In this document: positions 45,095 to 55,910 of the stretch, one piece after another
How positions within the stretch are numbered: the first letter of the stretch is position 1
How the letters are laid out: each line of letters begins with the position of its first letter
Assembly (NCBI GenBank): GCA_036365515.1
Contig: CM070876.1
Span: 133,434,394-133,498,393, forward strand
DNA: 64,000 nucleotides
Reading direction: 5' to 3'
Source: Torymus aiolomorphi
Taxonomy: Eukaryota; Arthropoda; Insecta; Hymenoptera; Torymidae
Notes under the pieces: model-generated
Databases searched by the model: none
What the model was told of the DNA's origin: nothing
What the model saw: only the letters and a program-made list of their open reading frames with translations
Program-made: the position numbers and the translations under genes

Positions 45095-46939
45095 TTTTAG
45101 AGAAAAATGTTAAATGTAAAAGTTTCAGGATTTTTCCTTGGCTATTTGATGGTGACCTTGACCTTCAAGGTCATTTCAAGGCAAATTCAATTTTTCCAAT
45201 GGGACCCCATACTTTTGACACCAGAAATGGAAAGAGCAGAAAATTTTACGTTCAGATATGGCCTCAAGTGACCCTTCTCTTTGGCCTTGGAGTCCCTCGC
45301 AAGGTCAAACTTCCAGAAATTTGCAATAACCGCATAGATAAACAAAAAAATTTAATCGATTTGGAAATAGTTAACTACTACTTATTTAGGATTCATCCCT
45401 GGCTTCCGATGGTGACCTTGATCTTGACCTAGACCTTGACTTTCAAAGGTCAAATTCAATTTTTCAAATAGAACCCCATACTTTTGACACCAAAAATGGA
45501 AAGACTAGAAAATTTTACGTTCAGATATGACCTTAAGTGACCCTCCCGTTTGACCTTGGGACCCCTCGCAAGGCCAAACTTCCATAAAGGACCCCGCACA
45601 CAATGTATGGGAAAAAATCATTCAGTCAATTTGAACGATACTTTGAAAAAAGATAGATCTTGAGGTCCTGAAGAAATCTATGTTTTTCTAAAGTTTCTTT
45701 CAATTTGACTAGATGATTTTTCCAATACATTATGTGCGGGGTCCTTTCCAGAAATTTTTAGTAACCGCATAGATAAAGAAAAAATTTAATCAATTTGGAA
45801 ACAGTAACTACTACTTGTTTAGGATTCCTCCCTTGGCTTCCGATGGTGACTTTGACCTTGACCTAGACCTTGATCTTCAAGTTCTAGGTCTAGCTACCCT
45901 CAAAAGTATCGCTAAAAGACAGCTACTCTTGCAATGAATTCTTTTCAATTATCTTGAAAATGACTATCGAAAGAGAAAATGCAGCGAAGGTAAATCGTTC
46001 CAGCAATTATCAAAAGGTCAGCTAAAAAAGCATCTAACTCCTGCAATGAATTCCTAAATTCACCTGAGAATCTACCCTGAAAATCGGTTTATCACAGGAA
46101 CAAGCAGTGGAGTACCTGTGGAGAATAATTTTTCGAATAACTTAAGAGATGAAATGAATGTAACAGTTAATGGATCATTCCATTTACTAAACTAATGTGA
46201 GAAAATTTGTGATCAAGACCTATTAAAGTTGGTCATTATTTGTCACCAAAGGTTAAAGGCGGTTATTGCTGGTAATTAGTGGTCACTAAATGTAAAAGTT
46301 AGTCATTCGAGGTTTTTGATGGTCACCTACGTCAAGTGCGTAGTTGTCACCGAAGGTAAAAGACGGTCATTACTGGTAATTAGCAGTCACTAAAGATAAA
46401 AGTTCTTTGATTTATTCGGCAATAGCAAATTTCTTGTAATTTGCAGGGAAACCAAAGGTCAAAAGGGAGGGATCACTTAAGTCATATTTGAACGTAAAAT
46501 TTTCCGCTCTCTTCATTTCTGGCGTCAAAAGTATGGTGCCCAATTTGGAAAATCTCATTTGACCTTGAAATGACCTTGAAGGTCAAGGTCTAGGTCAAGG
46601 TCAAGGTCACCATCGGAAGCCAGGGATGAATCCTAAACAAGTAGTAGTTAACCGTTTCCAAATCGATTAAAATTTTTTTATCTATACGGCTATTGCAAAT
46701 TTCTGGAAGTTTGACCTTGCGGGGGACCCCAAGGTCAAAGGGATTACTTAAGGTCATATCTGAACAGAAAATGTTCTACTCTTTCCATTTCTGGTGTCAG
46801 AAGTATGGGATCCCATTTGAAAAATCGAATTTGGCTTTGAAATGACCTTGAAGGTCAAGGTCTAGGTCAAGGTCAAGCTCACCATCGGGTAGTCAGGAAA
46901 AAATCCTGAAATTTTTACATTTAACATTTTTCTCTAAAA
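45095..46939. mobile_element. Foldback element E with TCAAGGTCA arrays
   Basis: The outer ends mirror each other (TTTTAGAGAAAAATGTTAAA and its inverse at 46,920-46,939). Each arm has two or three units of roughly 250-300 bp sharing CCCATACTTTTGACACCA and TTACGTTCAGATATG. In every unit there are runs of TCAAGGTCA or its inverse TGACCTTGA, at least eight exact copies overall. The centre (46,240-46,395) has a further direct repeat, TGGTAATTAG-centred. No ORF is supported. Confidence 0.82.
45585..45747. mobile_element. Short MITE nested in foldback E
   Basis: Inverted ends AAAGGACCCCGCACA and TGTGCGGGGTCCTTT enclose about 130 bp. Sister units of foldback E read CTTCCAGAAATTTG without interruption, so this is a clean insertion; CCA flanks both sides. 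Confidence 0.8.
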
Positions 46940-46985
46940 TAATATCTTACTATACTATATAGTTGTAAGCTGAATTGAGTCGTTC

Positions 46986-47280
46986 ACCCTCCGCGTCCCT
47001 CCGTGTCCCTCCGCAAAGTGACCTCCACAAAATAACGTAAAATTCACAGTCTTTTTGCGTAATTTGGGATCTGCATTGTCCCTCCGCATGTCCCTCCGCG
47101 TCCCTCCGCGTCCCACCACATCCCTCCGCGTCCCTCTGCGTCCCTCCGCGTCCCACCGCGTCCCTCCGCATCCCTCCGCGTCCCTCCGCGTCCCTCCGCA
47201 AAAAGGGTCTTGTCCCTCCGCATCCCTCCGCGTCCCTCCGTGTCCCTCTGCATTGTTCCTCCGCATTGTCCCTCTAATGA
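46986..47280. repeat. 10-bp minisatellite (CCCTCCGCGT)n
   Basis: CCCTCCGCGT units with variants (CCCTCCGTGT, CCCACCGCGT) occur over about 295 bases with short gaps. On the minus strand every frame stays open, giving spurious Gly-Arg-Asp-Ala-rich ORFs. Confidence 0.93.
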
Positions 47281-47878
47281 CAACTCTCTGTGATGCAGAA
47301 GACACTTCTGTCGACAACTTTTGCATCGCTCCGTTGTCAGTTCTTCACCTCGATACACAAATAACAGGCAGCTTTCTGAAAACAAACTATGCCACCCTCC
47401 TGCCATCAGCGCAAGAAGCGCGTTCGCGCATTTATTATAATGCGCGCCTTTTCTCCGCAATTAACGAGACCAATTAATTACAGAGCAACTTTTTGAAAGG
47501 AAACTTCTTAATTATTCAAATCAAGGATAACACCAAACTCACGCGAGCACAGCGCGGCGTATGCGCATTCATTTGACAGTTCAATTACAAGTCGAACGCT
47601 GTCCGTATTTTTTCTTTCCAAAGAAAAGTGTAGCAACTGCAAACAGAGCATGAGAAAACGGCGAGAGACGGAATGAGTGTCTTCGTTAGTTCTTTCTCTC
47701 CCCCTCTTTCTACCTCTCTCTTCTTCTCTCTCTTTCTCTTATATACATACAGTGTAGGAGAGGCGTTGCCGAGCTCGTCCTCGAACATCTCGCGTCATCA
47801 TCCTTTTCTACGTTAAAAGTAAATAAACAGAAATGTAGTAAAAATAAAAATTTAGAGTATGAATCATATTTTGGTAAT
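47281..47878. other. Unassigned sequence before Helitron 2
   Basis: No gene is recognised. It contains a CT-rich stretch (47,690-47,740). A Helitron 5' end (TC) is expected somewhere here but cannot be placed. Confidence 0.5.
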
Positions 47879-49291
47879 ATGAGTTATGTTTGTAAATTTT
47901 GTTCGGCAGTATATTGGAAAGAAGAAAATCATAAATCAATTTGTTCTAGTAAGAGTAAAATAATTTTGTCTCCGCTAAGTATATATAATAAAACACTAAA
48001 GAATCTACTATTATATGATAATAATTTTCGAACTTTAATCAGATATTATAATAAGTTATTTTGCTTTGCTACATTTAGTGCAAACTTAAAATACGAAAAG
48101 AAAAAAGCTATTTATAATTTAAAAATTCAAAGACAAGTTTGTCATATATAAAAGAAGTAAAGAAATTATTCCAGTAGATAATTTAATGGTAGTTCCTTAC
48201 AATAAATTTTTATTAGAAAAATATAAATGTCATATTAATGTTGAATATTGTGCTTCAATTCAAAGCATCAAATATATTTTTGATTATATACATAAAGGTA
48301 GTGATAGAGCTTTTTGTACATTAAAAAAATGATGATAAAAGAAATGGAATATATGATGAAATTACTGAATATATTGATGGCCGGTACTTGAGCCCAATGG
48401 ACGCAGCATGGCGGTTACAAAAATTTCCCTTATGTGGAAGGAGTCATACTGTTATCCGTTTAGCAGTTCATACAGAAAATCAACAAAAACTTGTTTTTGA
48501 AGAAAATTATGAAATAGATGCTCTTGATAATTGGAAAACAACTTTAACAGCGTGGTTTGACTTGAATAAAAATGATAAATTTGCAAATAATATAAAATAC
48601 GTTAATATACCGCATTATTATATATTAAACGCAAAAAAAGTTTGGGTAAAACGTGAACGTGAACAAAAACATTATGCTATTGGACGTTTAAATATAGTAT
48701 CTCCAAAAGATTCTGAATGATTCGCTTTAAAATTAATATTAAGTCGTATAAAAGGCGCTACAACCTTTAAAGATTTACGTACATATAAAAATGTAACGTA
48801 TAATACTCATAAAGAAGGTGCGACTGCAATGGATTTAAGAAAACGATTTATAAATTTAAAAAATTTTTGAAGAAGCATGTCGTATCATGTTACCTTTTCA
48901 AATACGTAAATTTTTTACTTCGTTTCTACTAACAGAAAATATTCAAGCCAATATTATTTGGGAAAATTTTAAAAAATACTTTAGTGAAGATTTTCATGAA
49001 AATAAAGATAACTTAGCTTTAGATCATATAAATAAATTATCAATGTTGGAAGATTTATCTTGTACAGATTTTGGATTACCTGAACCTGATCCCATCATAA
49101 ATGATATAAAATACGATAGCAAAATAATTTCAGTTAGTAAGGAAATATTCGAAGATATGCTTACAAAATTAAATGAAGATCAAAAATTTATTTTCAAACA
49201 ACTTATAAAAAATATAAATAAAATAAATTTTATAGACGGTCCTGGAGGTTCGGGTAAAAAATTTTTATATAAAACTTTAATTTATTATTTT
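47879..49291 (+). pseudogene. Helitron 2, Rep/helicase gene, first part
   Basis: The order is as follows. An N-terminal zinc-binding and FR..IR.YN region (47,879-48,148) comes first. A junction near 48,150 jumps directly to NLMVVPYNKFLLEKYKCHINVE, so the HUH nuclease motif and catalytic Tyr region are missing. DAAWRLQKFPLCGRSH and the helicase linker follow. The helicase Walker A, GPGGSGKK, near 49,240 has Lys in place of the usual Thr. Several stops and shifts (48,329, 48,718, 48,868) break it. The gene resumes at 55,502. Confidence 0.85.
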
Positions 49292-49296
49292 CTATC

Positions 49297-49615
49297 TGTT
49301 TTGTAGTGTAGAATGTGGATGGATCGTGGACTGGAGGTTCAAATAATTGAAGGCTTTCGTGTGGAGGTAAATGGCAACTTTATTGAAGTCTCCGTCGTGC
49401 CTCCTGGCGTACACTTAGCCGCTGCTGTCTCTCTCGCCGTCGCGCGTGAACTGTCGCCGGCCGGCGCTGCGAGGTGCCGTCGGCGAGACTTTGTTGAGGA
49501 GGGGCGGTGAGAGAGGACCGCGTGGAGGGCGCTCATTGGCTGCGCACCGTATATTGCCTTTTAAGGCTTGGTGACGTCAGCGTCTCGCTGGTCGAGGCGC
49601 TGGATCGCCAACATT
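49297..49615 (-). repeat. BEL copy 2, 3' LTR
   Basis: It ends TGTTGGCGATCC on the minus strand, next to the purine tract CGAAGGTGGGCGGAA (49,616-49,630). It differs from the 5' LTR by one substitution and two extra T near 49,557-49,564. Confidence 0.92.
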
Positions 49616-49647
49616 CCGCCCACCTTCGTCAGAATGGCGAACGGTCC

Positions 49648-50436
49648 TTACTCCTTGGGAAGGAGTCGAATAACCTTGGCGATGGGTCGGCGAAGATTTG
49701 TGGTGGCCGTGTGCAGGTCGACCACGCGAGTGATTCCATCACTCCCTGGATAGACGGCGGTAACTCTGGCGAGGGGCCACTTGGCTGGAGGCGTGAGCTC
49801 GCTTCGAACGAGCACGAGTTCGCCTACAGTGACTGGTGGTTGAGGTTGTTTCCACTTCTGACGGGATTGCAGGGACGTCAGGTAGTCCGTTGACCATCTC
49901 TTCCAGAAGTGCTGGGCCAGCTGACTGATCAAGAGCCAGCGCTTTCCTGCTGGAACGTTGTCGTTGGTGACATCTCCTTCAGGAACTATAAATGAAGATC
50001 TTTGTATGAGAAAGTGTGACGGTGATAGGAAGTCAAGGTCAGAAGGATCGTCAGTGAGAGCGGTTAAAGGTCTGGAGTTAAGGCATGCTTCAATGCGACA
50101 CATAAGAGTAGCAAGTTCAGAGAAAGTGAGAACTTGATCCCCAATGACTCGGCGCATGTGATGTTTAGCCGATTTAACGGCTGCTTCCCAAATGCCTCCA
50201 AAATGGGGAGCACTGGGAGGATTGAAAATCCAGGAGGTTCCTTCTTTTGTAAGAGACCGAACAACTTGAGAAGAGAATTCTGACGAAGCATCTACCATCT
50301 GTCTCAGTTGAACATCTGCCCCGACGAAGTTAGTACCTTGGTCAGAGTATAACTCCTTGCAATGACCTCGACGAGCCGTGAAACGATGAAAAGCGGCGAT
50401 GAACGCCTCACTTGAATAATCCTGGTGGCCATACAA
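49648..50436 (-). pseudogene. pol: BEL copy 2, integrase C-terminal part and DUF5641
   Basis: From DYSSEAFIAAFHRF onward it is continuous: ELYSDQGTNFVG (second Asp), FGGIWEAAVKSAK (Glu), the SRPLTALTDDP box and DUF5641 to the true stop (RLLPKE). It is joined to the preceding piece by a frame break near 50,425, at the same part of the integrase where copy 1 has a short deletion. Confidence 0.9.
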
Positions 50437-51623
50437 ATGAAGATGGCAATATAACCTTTCATCGTGCCTTTACCTCTAGATTTAGTGAGACGCAGATGAA
50501 TAGGCCCGGCGTAATCGACGCCAGAGCGTTCGAAAGGTGACGACTGACAAACACGAGCTTTAGGTAGTTCGCCCATTAATTGGGAGGGCACCCGCGCAGC
50601 ATAGCAAGAGCAAGTAGTACATGCTCTGATGACTCCTTTAACTTCAGCTCGTCCCTTAACAATCCAGTATCGTCGTCTGAGTGTAGCAAGGGTTAACTGA
50701 ACACCACCATGAAGCGTACGTTGGTGAGCGTCCCTGATTAATAAAGTAGTAAAGTGACACTTAGCAGGTAAAATAAGAGGATGCTTAGCATCTTCTTCGA
50801 GAAGAGAGTGAGAGAGTCGACCGCCCATCCTGAGCAAATGATTTTTTATCATGGGGTTTAGCGGTGACAGAGGGCTTTTAGCCGAAAGTTTACCTGTCCT
50901 TGCTAACTGATAAATATCAAACTTAAAATAGGCTTTCTGAATTAGGTAGATCAAACAAAGTTTGCTGTTCTCAATCTCACTAGCAATAACCTGAATGGAA
51001 GAAAAATGACTATCTCTAAACCACTCGAGAGTGAGAATAGAAGATAGGTACAAGTTTCTTCGGCTTAGACATGACGATGAGTATATGAGTATAAAGATGA
51101 TCTTATACCTACGCCAGGCACAGATCAAAGCGACGGGATTTTGAAGAAGGTTAGGTCCAACATGTAGAAGATCGTTGACCGATACACCTGTTTTAGTTTT
51201 ACTTGAGCCATTAAACAAAGTACGTAACTTGGTCGTCGTACTGGTTTCCTTCCACACACCGTGATGTGGTAAGAAGGCTTGAGAGTATTTTGATAATGGA
51301 TCAAACTTTGAGGAGAGTGACATATGGCCTAGGTCAATGTACTCTTTCATGAAATCACTATAAGCTATTTTGAGTTTCTCGTCTTTAGCTAGGTTTGCTT
51401 CTAGACGAGTGAGTGCGCGTAATGCGGCAGAATGAGAGTTCTCGAGATGAGCAGAACTCAACTGGTCTCGACTTTTCCAGGGTAGGCTTACTATGTACCG
51501 ACCCGACTCATCCTGTCGAGTGGTTTTTTGATAGAAGTGCTCGCAAGCTTGTTCGTCAGGCGAGTAAGATTTTTTGTCGACGGGTATTTCCTCCGCCCTC
51601 CAAAAATCTTGTACGAGCTCCAA
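50430..51623 (-). pseudogene. pol: BEL copy 2, RT-proximal linker, filler and integrase N-terminus
   Basis: It starts with ELVQDFWRAEEI and runs through FLPHHGVWKETS and NGSSKTK to YKIIFI, the same breakpoint as copy 1. It then reads through leader-like filler. It resumes at ASEIENSKLC with the integrase zinc-binding region (AHQRTLHGG, CTTCSCYAA) and GVDYAGP. The whole stretch is in one open frame although the RT and RNase H domains are absent. Confidence 0.9.
51010..51072 (-). other. Leader-like filler with upstream-ORF copy at the RT deletion
   Basis: On the minus strand an 18-codon ORF (51,072-51,016) ends FYSHSRVV. It overlaps a CTATCT/AGATAG, CACT/AGTG hairpin around CTCGAG. The leader of the same element (55,137-55,081) has an ORF of identical length, 11 of 18 residues the same. 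The filler was therefore copied from a BEL leader. Confidence 0.6.
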
Positions 51624-51629
51624 AGTTTG

Positions 51630-52560
51630 GCTTCATGCTCGCAGGTATTTGAGCAATGAAGAGAGATTGGCTCTAGCCCTATTTCTGGAGTTATGGATGG
51701 GAGATTACCTGTCAAGAGCCATCCAAGTTTGGAATTCAGAGCTATAGGTTGAAGCTTCTGACCCTTAATTATCTGGCTTTCAATGATTTGCGCATAAACG
51801 CTAGCACCGAGTAGAATATCGATACGTGAGGGATCGAGATACTTGGGGTCTGCTAGTTGCAGCCCTCGTAAGTATTCGAAATTTGTATTACCTCTTACAA
51901 CGGGAGGCTTATACGACGAGAGTTTTGGCAAAACAATGCCATCAACTTCCAAGGAGAAAGTTGAATCGAAATGCGGTTGTATAGTAAGACAAGCAACTTT
52001 AGAAGAAACAGCCGCTGTCCTTTCACCTATACCTTGGATGTGCGTGTGACTGGTTCTACAGTTTAGAGAAAGCAAGTTACACATAGCTTGTGTAACAAGT
52101 GAGATTTGAGAACCAGGATCAATCAGCGCACGAACTAGAATTTTGGTTCCGTTAGGACCAAGGGCGTTAACCCTAGCGGTAGCTAAAAGTACTCCTGTAC
52201 AATTAGTACTTTCTCCACTACTGAGGGAGACTGCTTGAGAAGCAGGTTTATCATCAACTTTTGTGATGACGTAATTGCCACAGTTGGGGCTGGAGGTGCT
52301 GGTCGCTGAGTCAATCTGATCAGTCTGCAACGGACTGATTGCTTGATTGTTGTCAGAGTGCACCATGGTATGATGCTTAGCTTTACAAAGAAAGCATCGG
52401 TAGTTGGAAGTACAACTTTTCACGTTGTGCCTCCCTAAACAATTGAAACAAAGATTAGAAGATTTAATCAATTCCTTACGTTCAGGAACCGTTTTATTGA
52501 TAAATCGTTCACATCGATTTGTAAAATGTGATTGATTACAAAATAAACATTTCTTTTTTG
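51630..52560 (-). pseudogene. pol: BEL copy 2, zinc knuckles and protease
   Basis: The Cys-rich knuckles begin CLFCNQSHFTNRC near 52,550 and continue LCFNCLGRHNVKSC. The protease has ALIDPGSQISLV and the IDILLGAS box. A frame change near 51,630 links it to the next pol piece. The six-A run before the knuckles (about 52,553) keeps gag and pol in one frame here, unlike copy 1. Confidence 0.88.
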
Positions 52561-53599
52561 ATGAGGTATTAGCTTAAGTTTGATGTGAATAGACCGACTG
52601 AGCATTGTCTTGCTCTGATTTACGAGGCTTTGAGTTAGGTGATTGTGATTTAGGGTAGTTATTTGAAGATGATCTAGAGCCAGCTTCGATGGCTTCTAGT
52701 GTTAGAGTTTGACTACGAAGAAAGGCTTGAAGCTGTTCCATCGTTGGTGGATCGACGCTATCACCTAGGTGTCTTTCCTATTCTTTACGTGTATTTAAAT
52801 CGAGTCGATTTATCGCGAAGTGAACGATTAAATCACTACCTAATGAGGCAGCTCGATCAAGGGATGTTAAACTGGCGATGGGATTGAAGATTTCCCTATT
52901 AATCCGCTTGATTTCCGACGAGGAATCTGCCTTCATAGATTTGACTGCGAAGATTTCCGAGATATGAGAACTAACAATACGACGTTGATTTTCGTAATAC
53001 TCAGTTAGAGTTGTCCATGAGCGTTCATAATTATCACCAGCAATTGGAAGAGATTTAATTTTCTCCAGTGCCTCACCCGTAAGGTGAGTGCGAAGATAGT
53101 GCAACTTCATTACAGGCGACAAGTCCTCACGACGATGAATAAGAGCCCGAAAGACGTCCCTAAAATTCTCCCAATCTGAGAATTTACCTGAAAATTTAGG
53201 TAAATCTATCTTAGGCAACGATTGAAACGAAGAGTTGGTAGAAGTTTGAGTGGGCCCTGGAGTAACTGCAGCAGCATTGGAATTAGCAGCTTGAGCGGAG
53301 GCTGCTTTTTCTTTAAGGTGATCTAGAAAGTCAAGAAATTCTCCTCTGCGATCATAGAAGTTATCCTCAACCAAATCACGGAGATTAGATGAAAAATAGT
53401 CATGTTTAATATCAAGGTCCTTGAGACGCAAAATTTTCTCGTGAGTCTGTTGAAAAGTATCATAATTTTTCTCAAGTCCGGCAAGACGTGACTCGGCATT
53501 ACCTTTAGTCATATTATTTTCACCTTTAGATTTGAAGTTTTTAAAAGAGTTGGAAATTAGTGCTTGAAGCGACAGCTGTTTAAGATGATAGTCATCCAT
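52561..53599 (-). pseudogene. gag: BEL copy 2, gag (DUF1759)
   Basis: It starts at an ATG (53,599) and has the same DUF1759 blocks as copy 1 (LPKIDLPKFSGKFSDWENF, LTGEALEKIKSL). It is interrupted by TAG at 52,778 where copy 1 has Trp, and by TAA near 52,574. The frame otherwise continues into the zinc knuckles. Confidence 0.9.
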
Positions 53600-55079
53600 T
53601 TTGAAATCAAATAATTAGATTTTGCGGCAGAACTTGACTTAACAATGTGAACTAAGATTAGTTAACTATCCTTAACCACTCGAGAGTGATAGAAGAAATA
53701 GTGAGAGTTACTACAACTAAATCTTAAACTAGGTTATGATACTTATGCTAGTGTGGACGTGTAGATACGCTTGAAGTCGCAACGTTGACTGCGTGTGTTA
53801 ACTTCCCACGTGGAATCAGCTGATGATCCGTAACGTTGACTGCTTGAAGATAAGGAACTGCCGACGTTGAATTCAGCAACCATGCAGCGAAGTCAGCAAC
53901 GGAATCAGAAATGAATCCAGGTGTAGATCAGCAGTCGAATTTGGAGACGAGACAATGCATCAGCAGGCAGTGATAAACTGCAAGGTCAATTAACATAACT
54001 ATTTGCCAGGCCAAAAATTGCATTCAATTTCCTCAAGAGTAGTTCAATATTACAAATTAAATTTATAATAAACTCAAACTCAGTTAACTTGTACTAATCT
54101 CTAATAAGGCTACTCAATTTTAATTAAAGTAATTTGACTAAATAGAGATCATTAAATTCTCATTAAAATGGAATAAATATACTAGATTGACTAGACGATA
54201 GTTGCTAAATTTAATTTAAGCAAATTGGAACGATACGTGTGTCCAAGTATTAGGACTAAGCATCCGAGCGCAATAGGATCGGCGTTGGGTGCGAAGAAGA
54301 TGGACTCGTCCGAATACAGCTCCGATCCGTTGATGCGCGCCCCCTGTGGCGAAGATGGACTCGTCCGCCTCCTAATCCTCCTGGCGATGACGTATGCGAT
54401 TTCCCGGACGTAGCGCGTCCTGATTGTCGTCTTCTTGTAGACGACCCTCCTTCCCTCGTGGAAAGCTCACTATATATACGGCGAGTACGAGCTCGATGCA
54501 GTGAAAGCGAGCCAGCTCCACGTGGGTAGTCCTTGTTTCGAAGTGTGTGAGCCCCGTAGCGTGTAGGCGCCACGCGGGTACTCCGTGCCTTGAATGCTGT
54601 GGACCCCGTGCGTGTACAATGCACGCTGGTTGTCCGTTTTAGAAATGCTGTGGACCCCGAGCGTGTACAATGCACGCTGGTTGTCCAGGTCTTGATATGT
54701 GCCGGTCACCGTACGAACGCGGTGGCTCGAGAGCTGGCTTTACAGCGCACGCTCTTGGCTACAAGACAAGATGGCTGCCGGTCAACGTACGAACGCGATG
54801 ACTCTAGAGCTGGCTTTACAGCGCACGCTCTTGGCAACGTCTTGGAGTCGATAGCGACGCACTCCAAGGCGTTTTTAGAAATGGGGAAAATAGCAATTGA
54901 ATGTGCTATTTCCCCTAGGAAGCCTTAGAAGGTGGCTTCCGAGTACACACGACGGCGAATTAACGAAAGAGAGAGAGACAGCAACGTACGCGCGAAGTCG
55001 GCATGCTAGAGCACGCGACTGTTACGGCACTCACGACCACGAACACTTTTGATGCGTACCTGAAAAGAAGATAGCTATC
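53600..55079 (-). other. BEL copy 2, leader
   Basis: It contains leader repeats like those of copy 1 (54,520-54,880; AATGCACGCTGGTTGTCC and GTGGACCCCG units). A third CTCGAG hairpin motif lies just before gag (about 53,680-53,720). No gene. Confidence 0.65.
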
Positions 55080-55080
55080 T

Positions 55081-55137
55081 CTACGCCACTCGAGAGTGAG
55101 AGTAGAAGATAGTAAAGATTTTCTTCTTTGTGGCCAT
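55081..55137 (-). other. Upstream ORF with CTCGAG hairpin, BEL copy 2
   Basis: It is an 18-codon ORF ending SHSRVA, TAG, just after the primer site. The hairpin spans 55,075-55,112 (CTATCT/AGATAG, CTAC/GTAG, CACT/AGTG around CTCGAG). A donor-like CAG|GTACGC follows at 55,060, as in copy 1. Confidence 0.55.
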
Positions 55138-55179
55138 GGCGATGATGAGGACTCCCACGATCCGGCTCGAAGGACCAAA

Positions 55180-55496
55180 TGTTTTGTAGTGTAGAATGTG
55201 GATGGATCGTGGACTGGAGGTTCAAATAATTGAAGGCTTTCGTGTGGAGGTAAATGGCAACTTTATTGAAGTCTCCGTCGTGCCTCCTGGCGTACACTTA
55301 GCCGCTGCTGTCTCTCTCGCCGTCGCGCGTGAACTGTCGCCGGCCGGCGCTGCGAGGTGCCGTCGGCGAGACTTTGTTGAGGAGGGGCGGTGAGAGAGGA
55401 CCGCGTGGAGGGCGCTCATTGGCTGCGCACCGTATATTGACTTTTAAGGCTTGGTGACGTCAGCGTCTCGCTGGTCGAGGCGCTGGATCGCCAACA
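55180..55496 (-). repeat. BEL copy 2, 5' LTR, with tRNA-Tyr primer site alongside
   Basis: The 317-bp LTR is followed on the minus strand, after two bases, by TGGTCCTTCGAGCCGGAT (55,160-55,177), the tRNA-Tyr primer-binding site. Confidence 0.92.
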
Positions 55497-55501
55497 CTAT
55501 C

Positions 55502-55910
55502 AAAAGGAAAAAATATTATATCAATGGCTTGGACTGGTATAGCGTCTATTCTATTACCCAAAGGAATGACTACTCATAGAATCTTTAGATTACCATTAGA
55601 TTTAAATAGTATTGAAAATCCTTTTTTAAAATTAGAATCAGATAAAAAGAAATTAAAAGAAACAGAAATCATAATCTGGAATGAAGCATCTATGATACCC
55701 AAAAAAGCTTTAGAAATTATTGACAGAACTTTAAGAGATTTATGTACAAACGATATACCTTTTGGGGGAAAATTAATAATTTTAGGAGGTGATTTTCGAC
55801 AAATACTCTCAGTAATGAAAAACGGATTTAGAAGTGATATAATTGAAGACACTATTAAATATTCTGAACTTTGGCATTTATTTAAAATTTTCAAATTAAA
55901 ACAAAGGAGT
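55502..55910 (+). pseudogene. Helitron 2, helicase, second part
   Basis: It resumes immediately after the BEL target duplication. ISMAWTGIASILLPKG and TTHRIFRLP (motif Ia region), the Walker B-like IIIWNEASMI and LIILGGDFRQIL follow, the last shared with Helitron fragment 1. Homology stops at about 55,905 within the helicase, so the C-terminal third and the 3' end are missing. Confidence 0.88.

Larger units (their letters stand above)
49297..55496 (-). mobile_element. BEL/Pao retrotransposon copy 2, lacking RT
   Basis: The target duplication CTATC at 49,292-49,296 and 55,497-55,501 lies in the Helitron helicase gene. LTRs are 319 and 317 bp. The order is the same as copy 1 on the minus strand, with the same tRNA-Tyr primer site and the same RT deletion start. 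In place of RT/RNase H it has a short leader-like segment (51,010-51,072). Overall it is recognisably diverged from copy 1, so the two are separate subfamily members. Confidence 0.93.

Noticed and set aside
44822..45113. His-Thr and Cys-Val repeat ORFs
   Set aside because: Translation of an (AC)n microsatellite.
46950..47477. Gly-Arg-Asp-rich repeat protein
   Set aside because: A 10-bp minisatellite read in three open frames; no start context or conserved ends.
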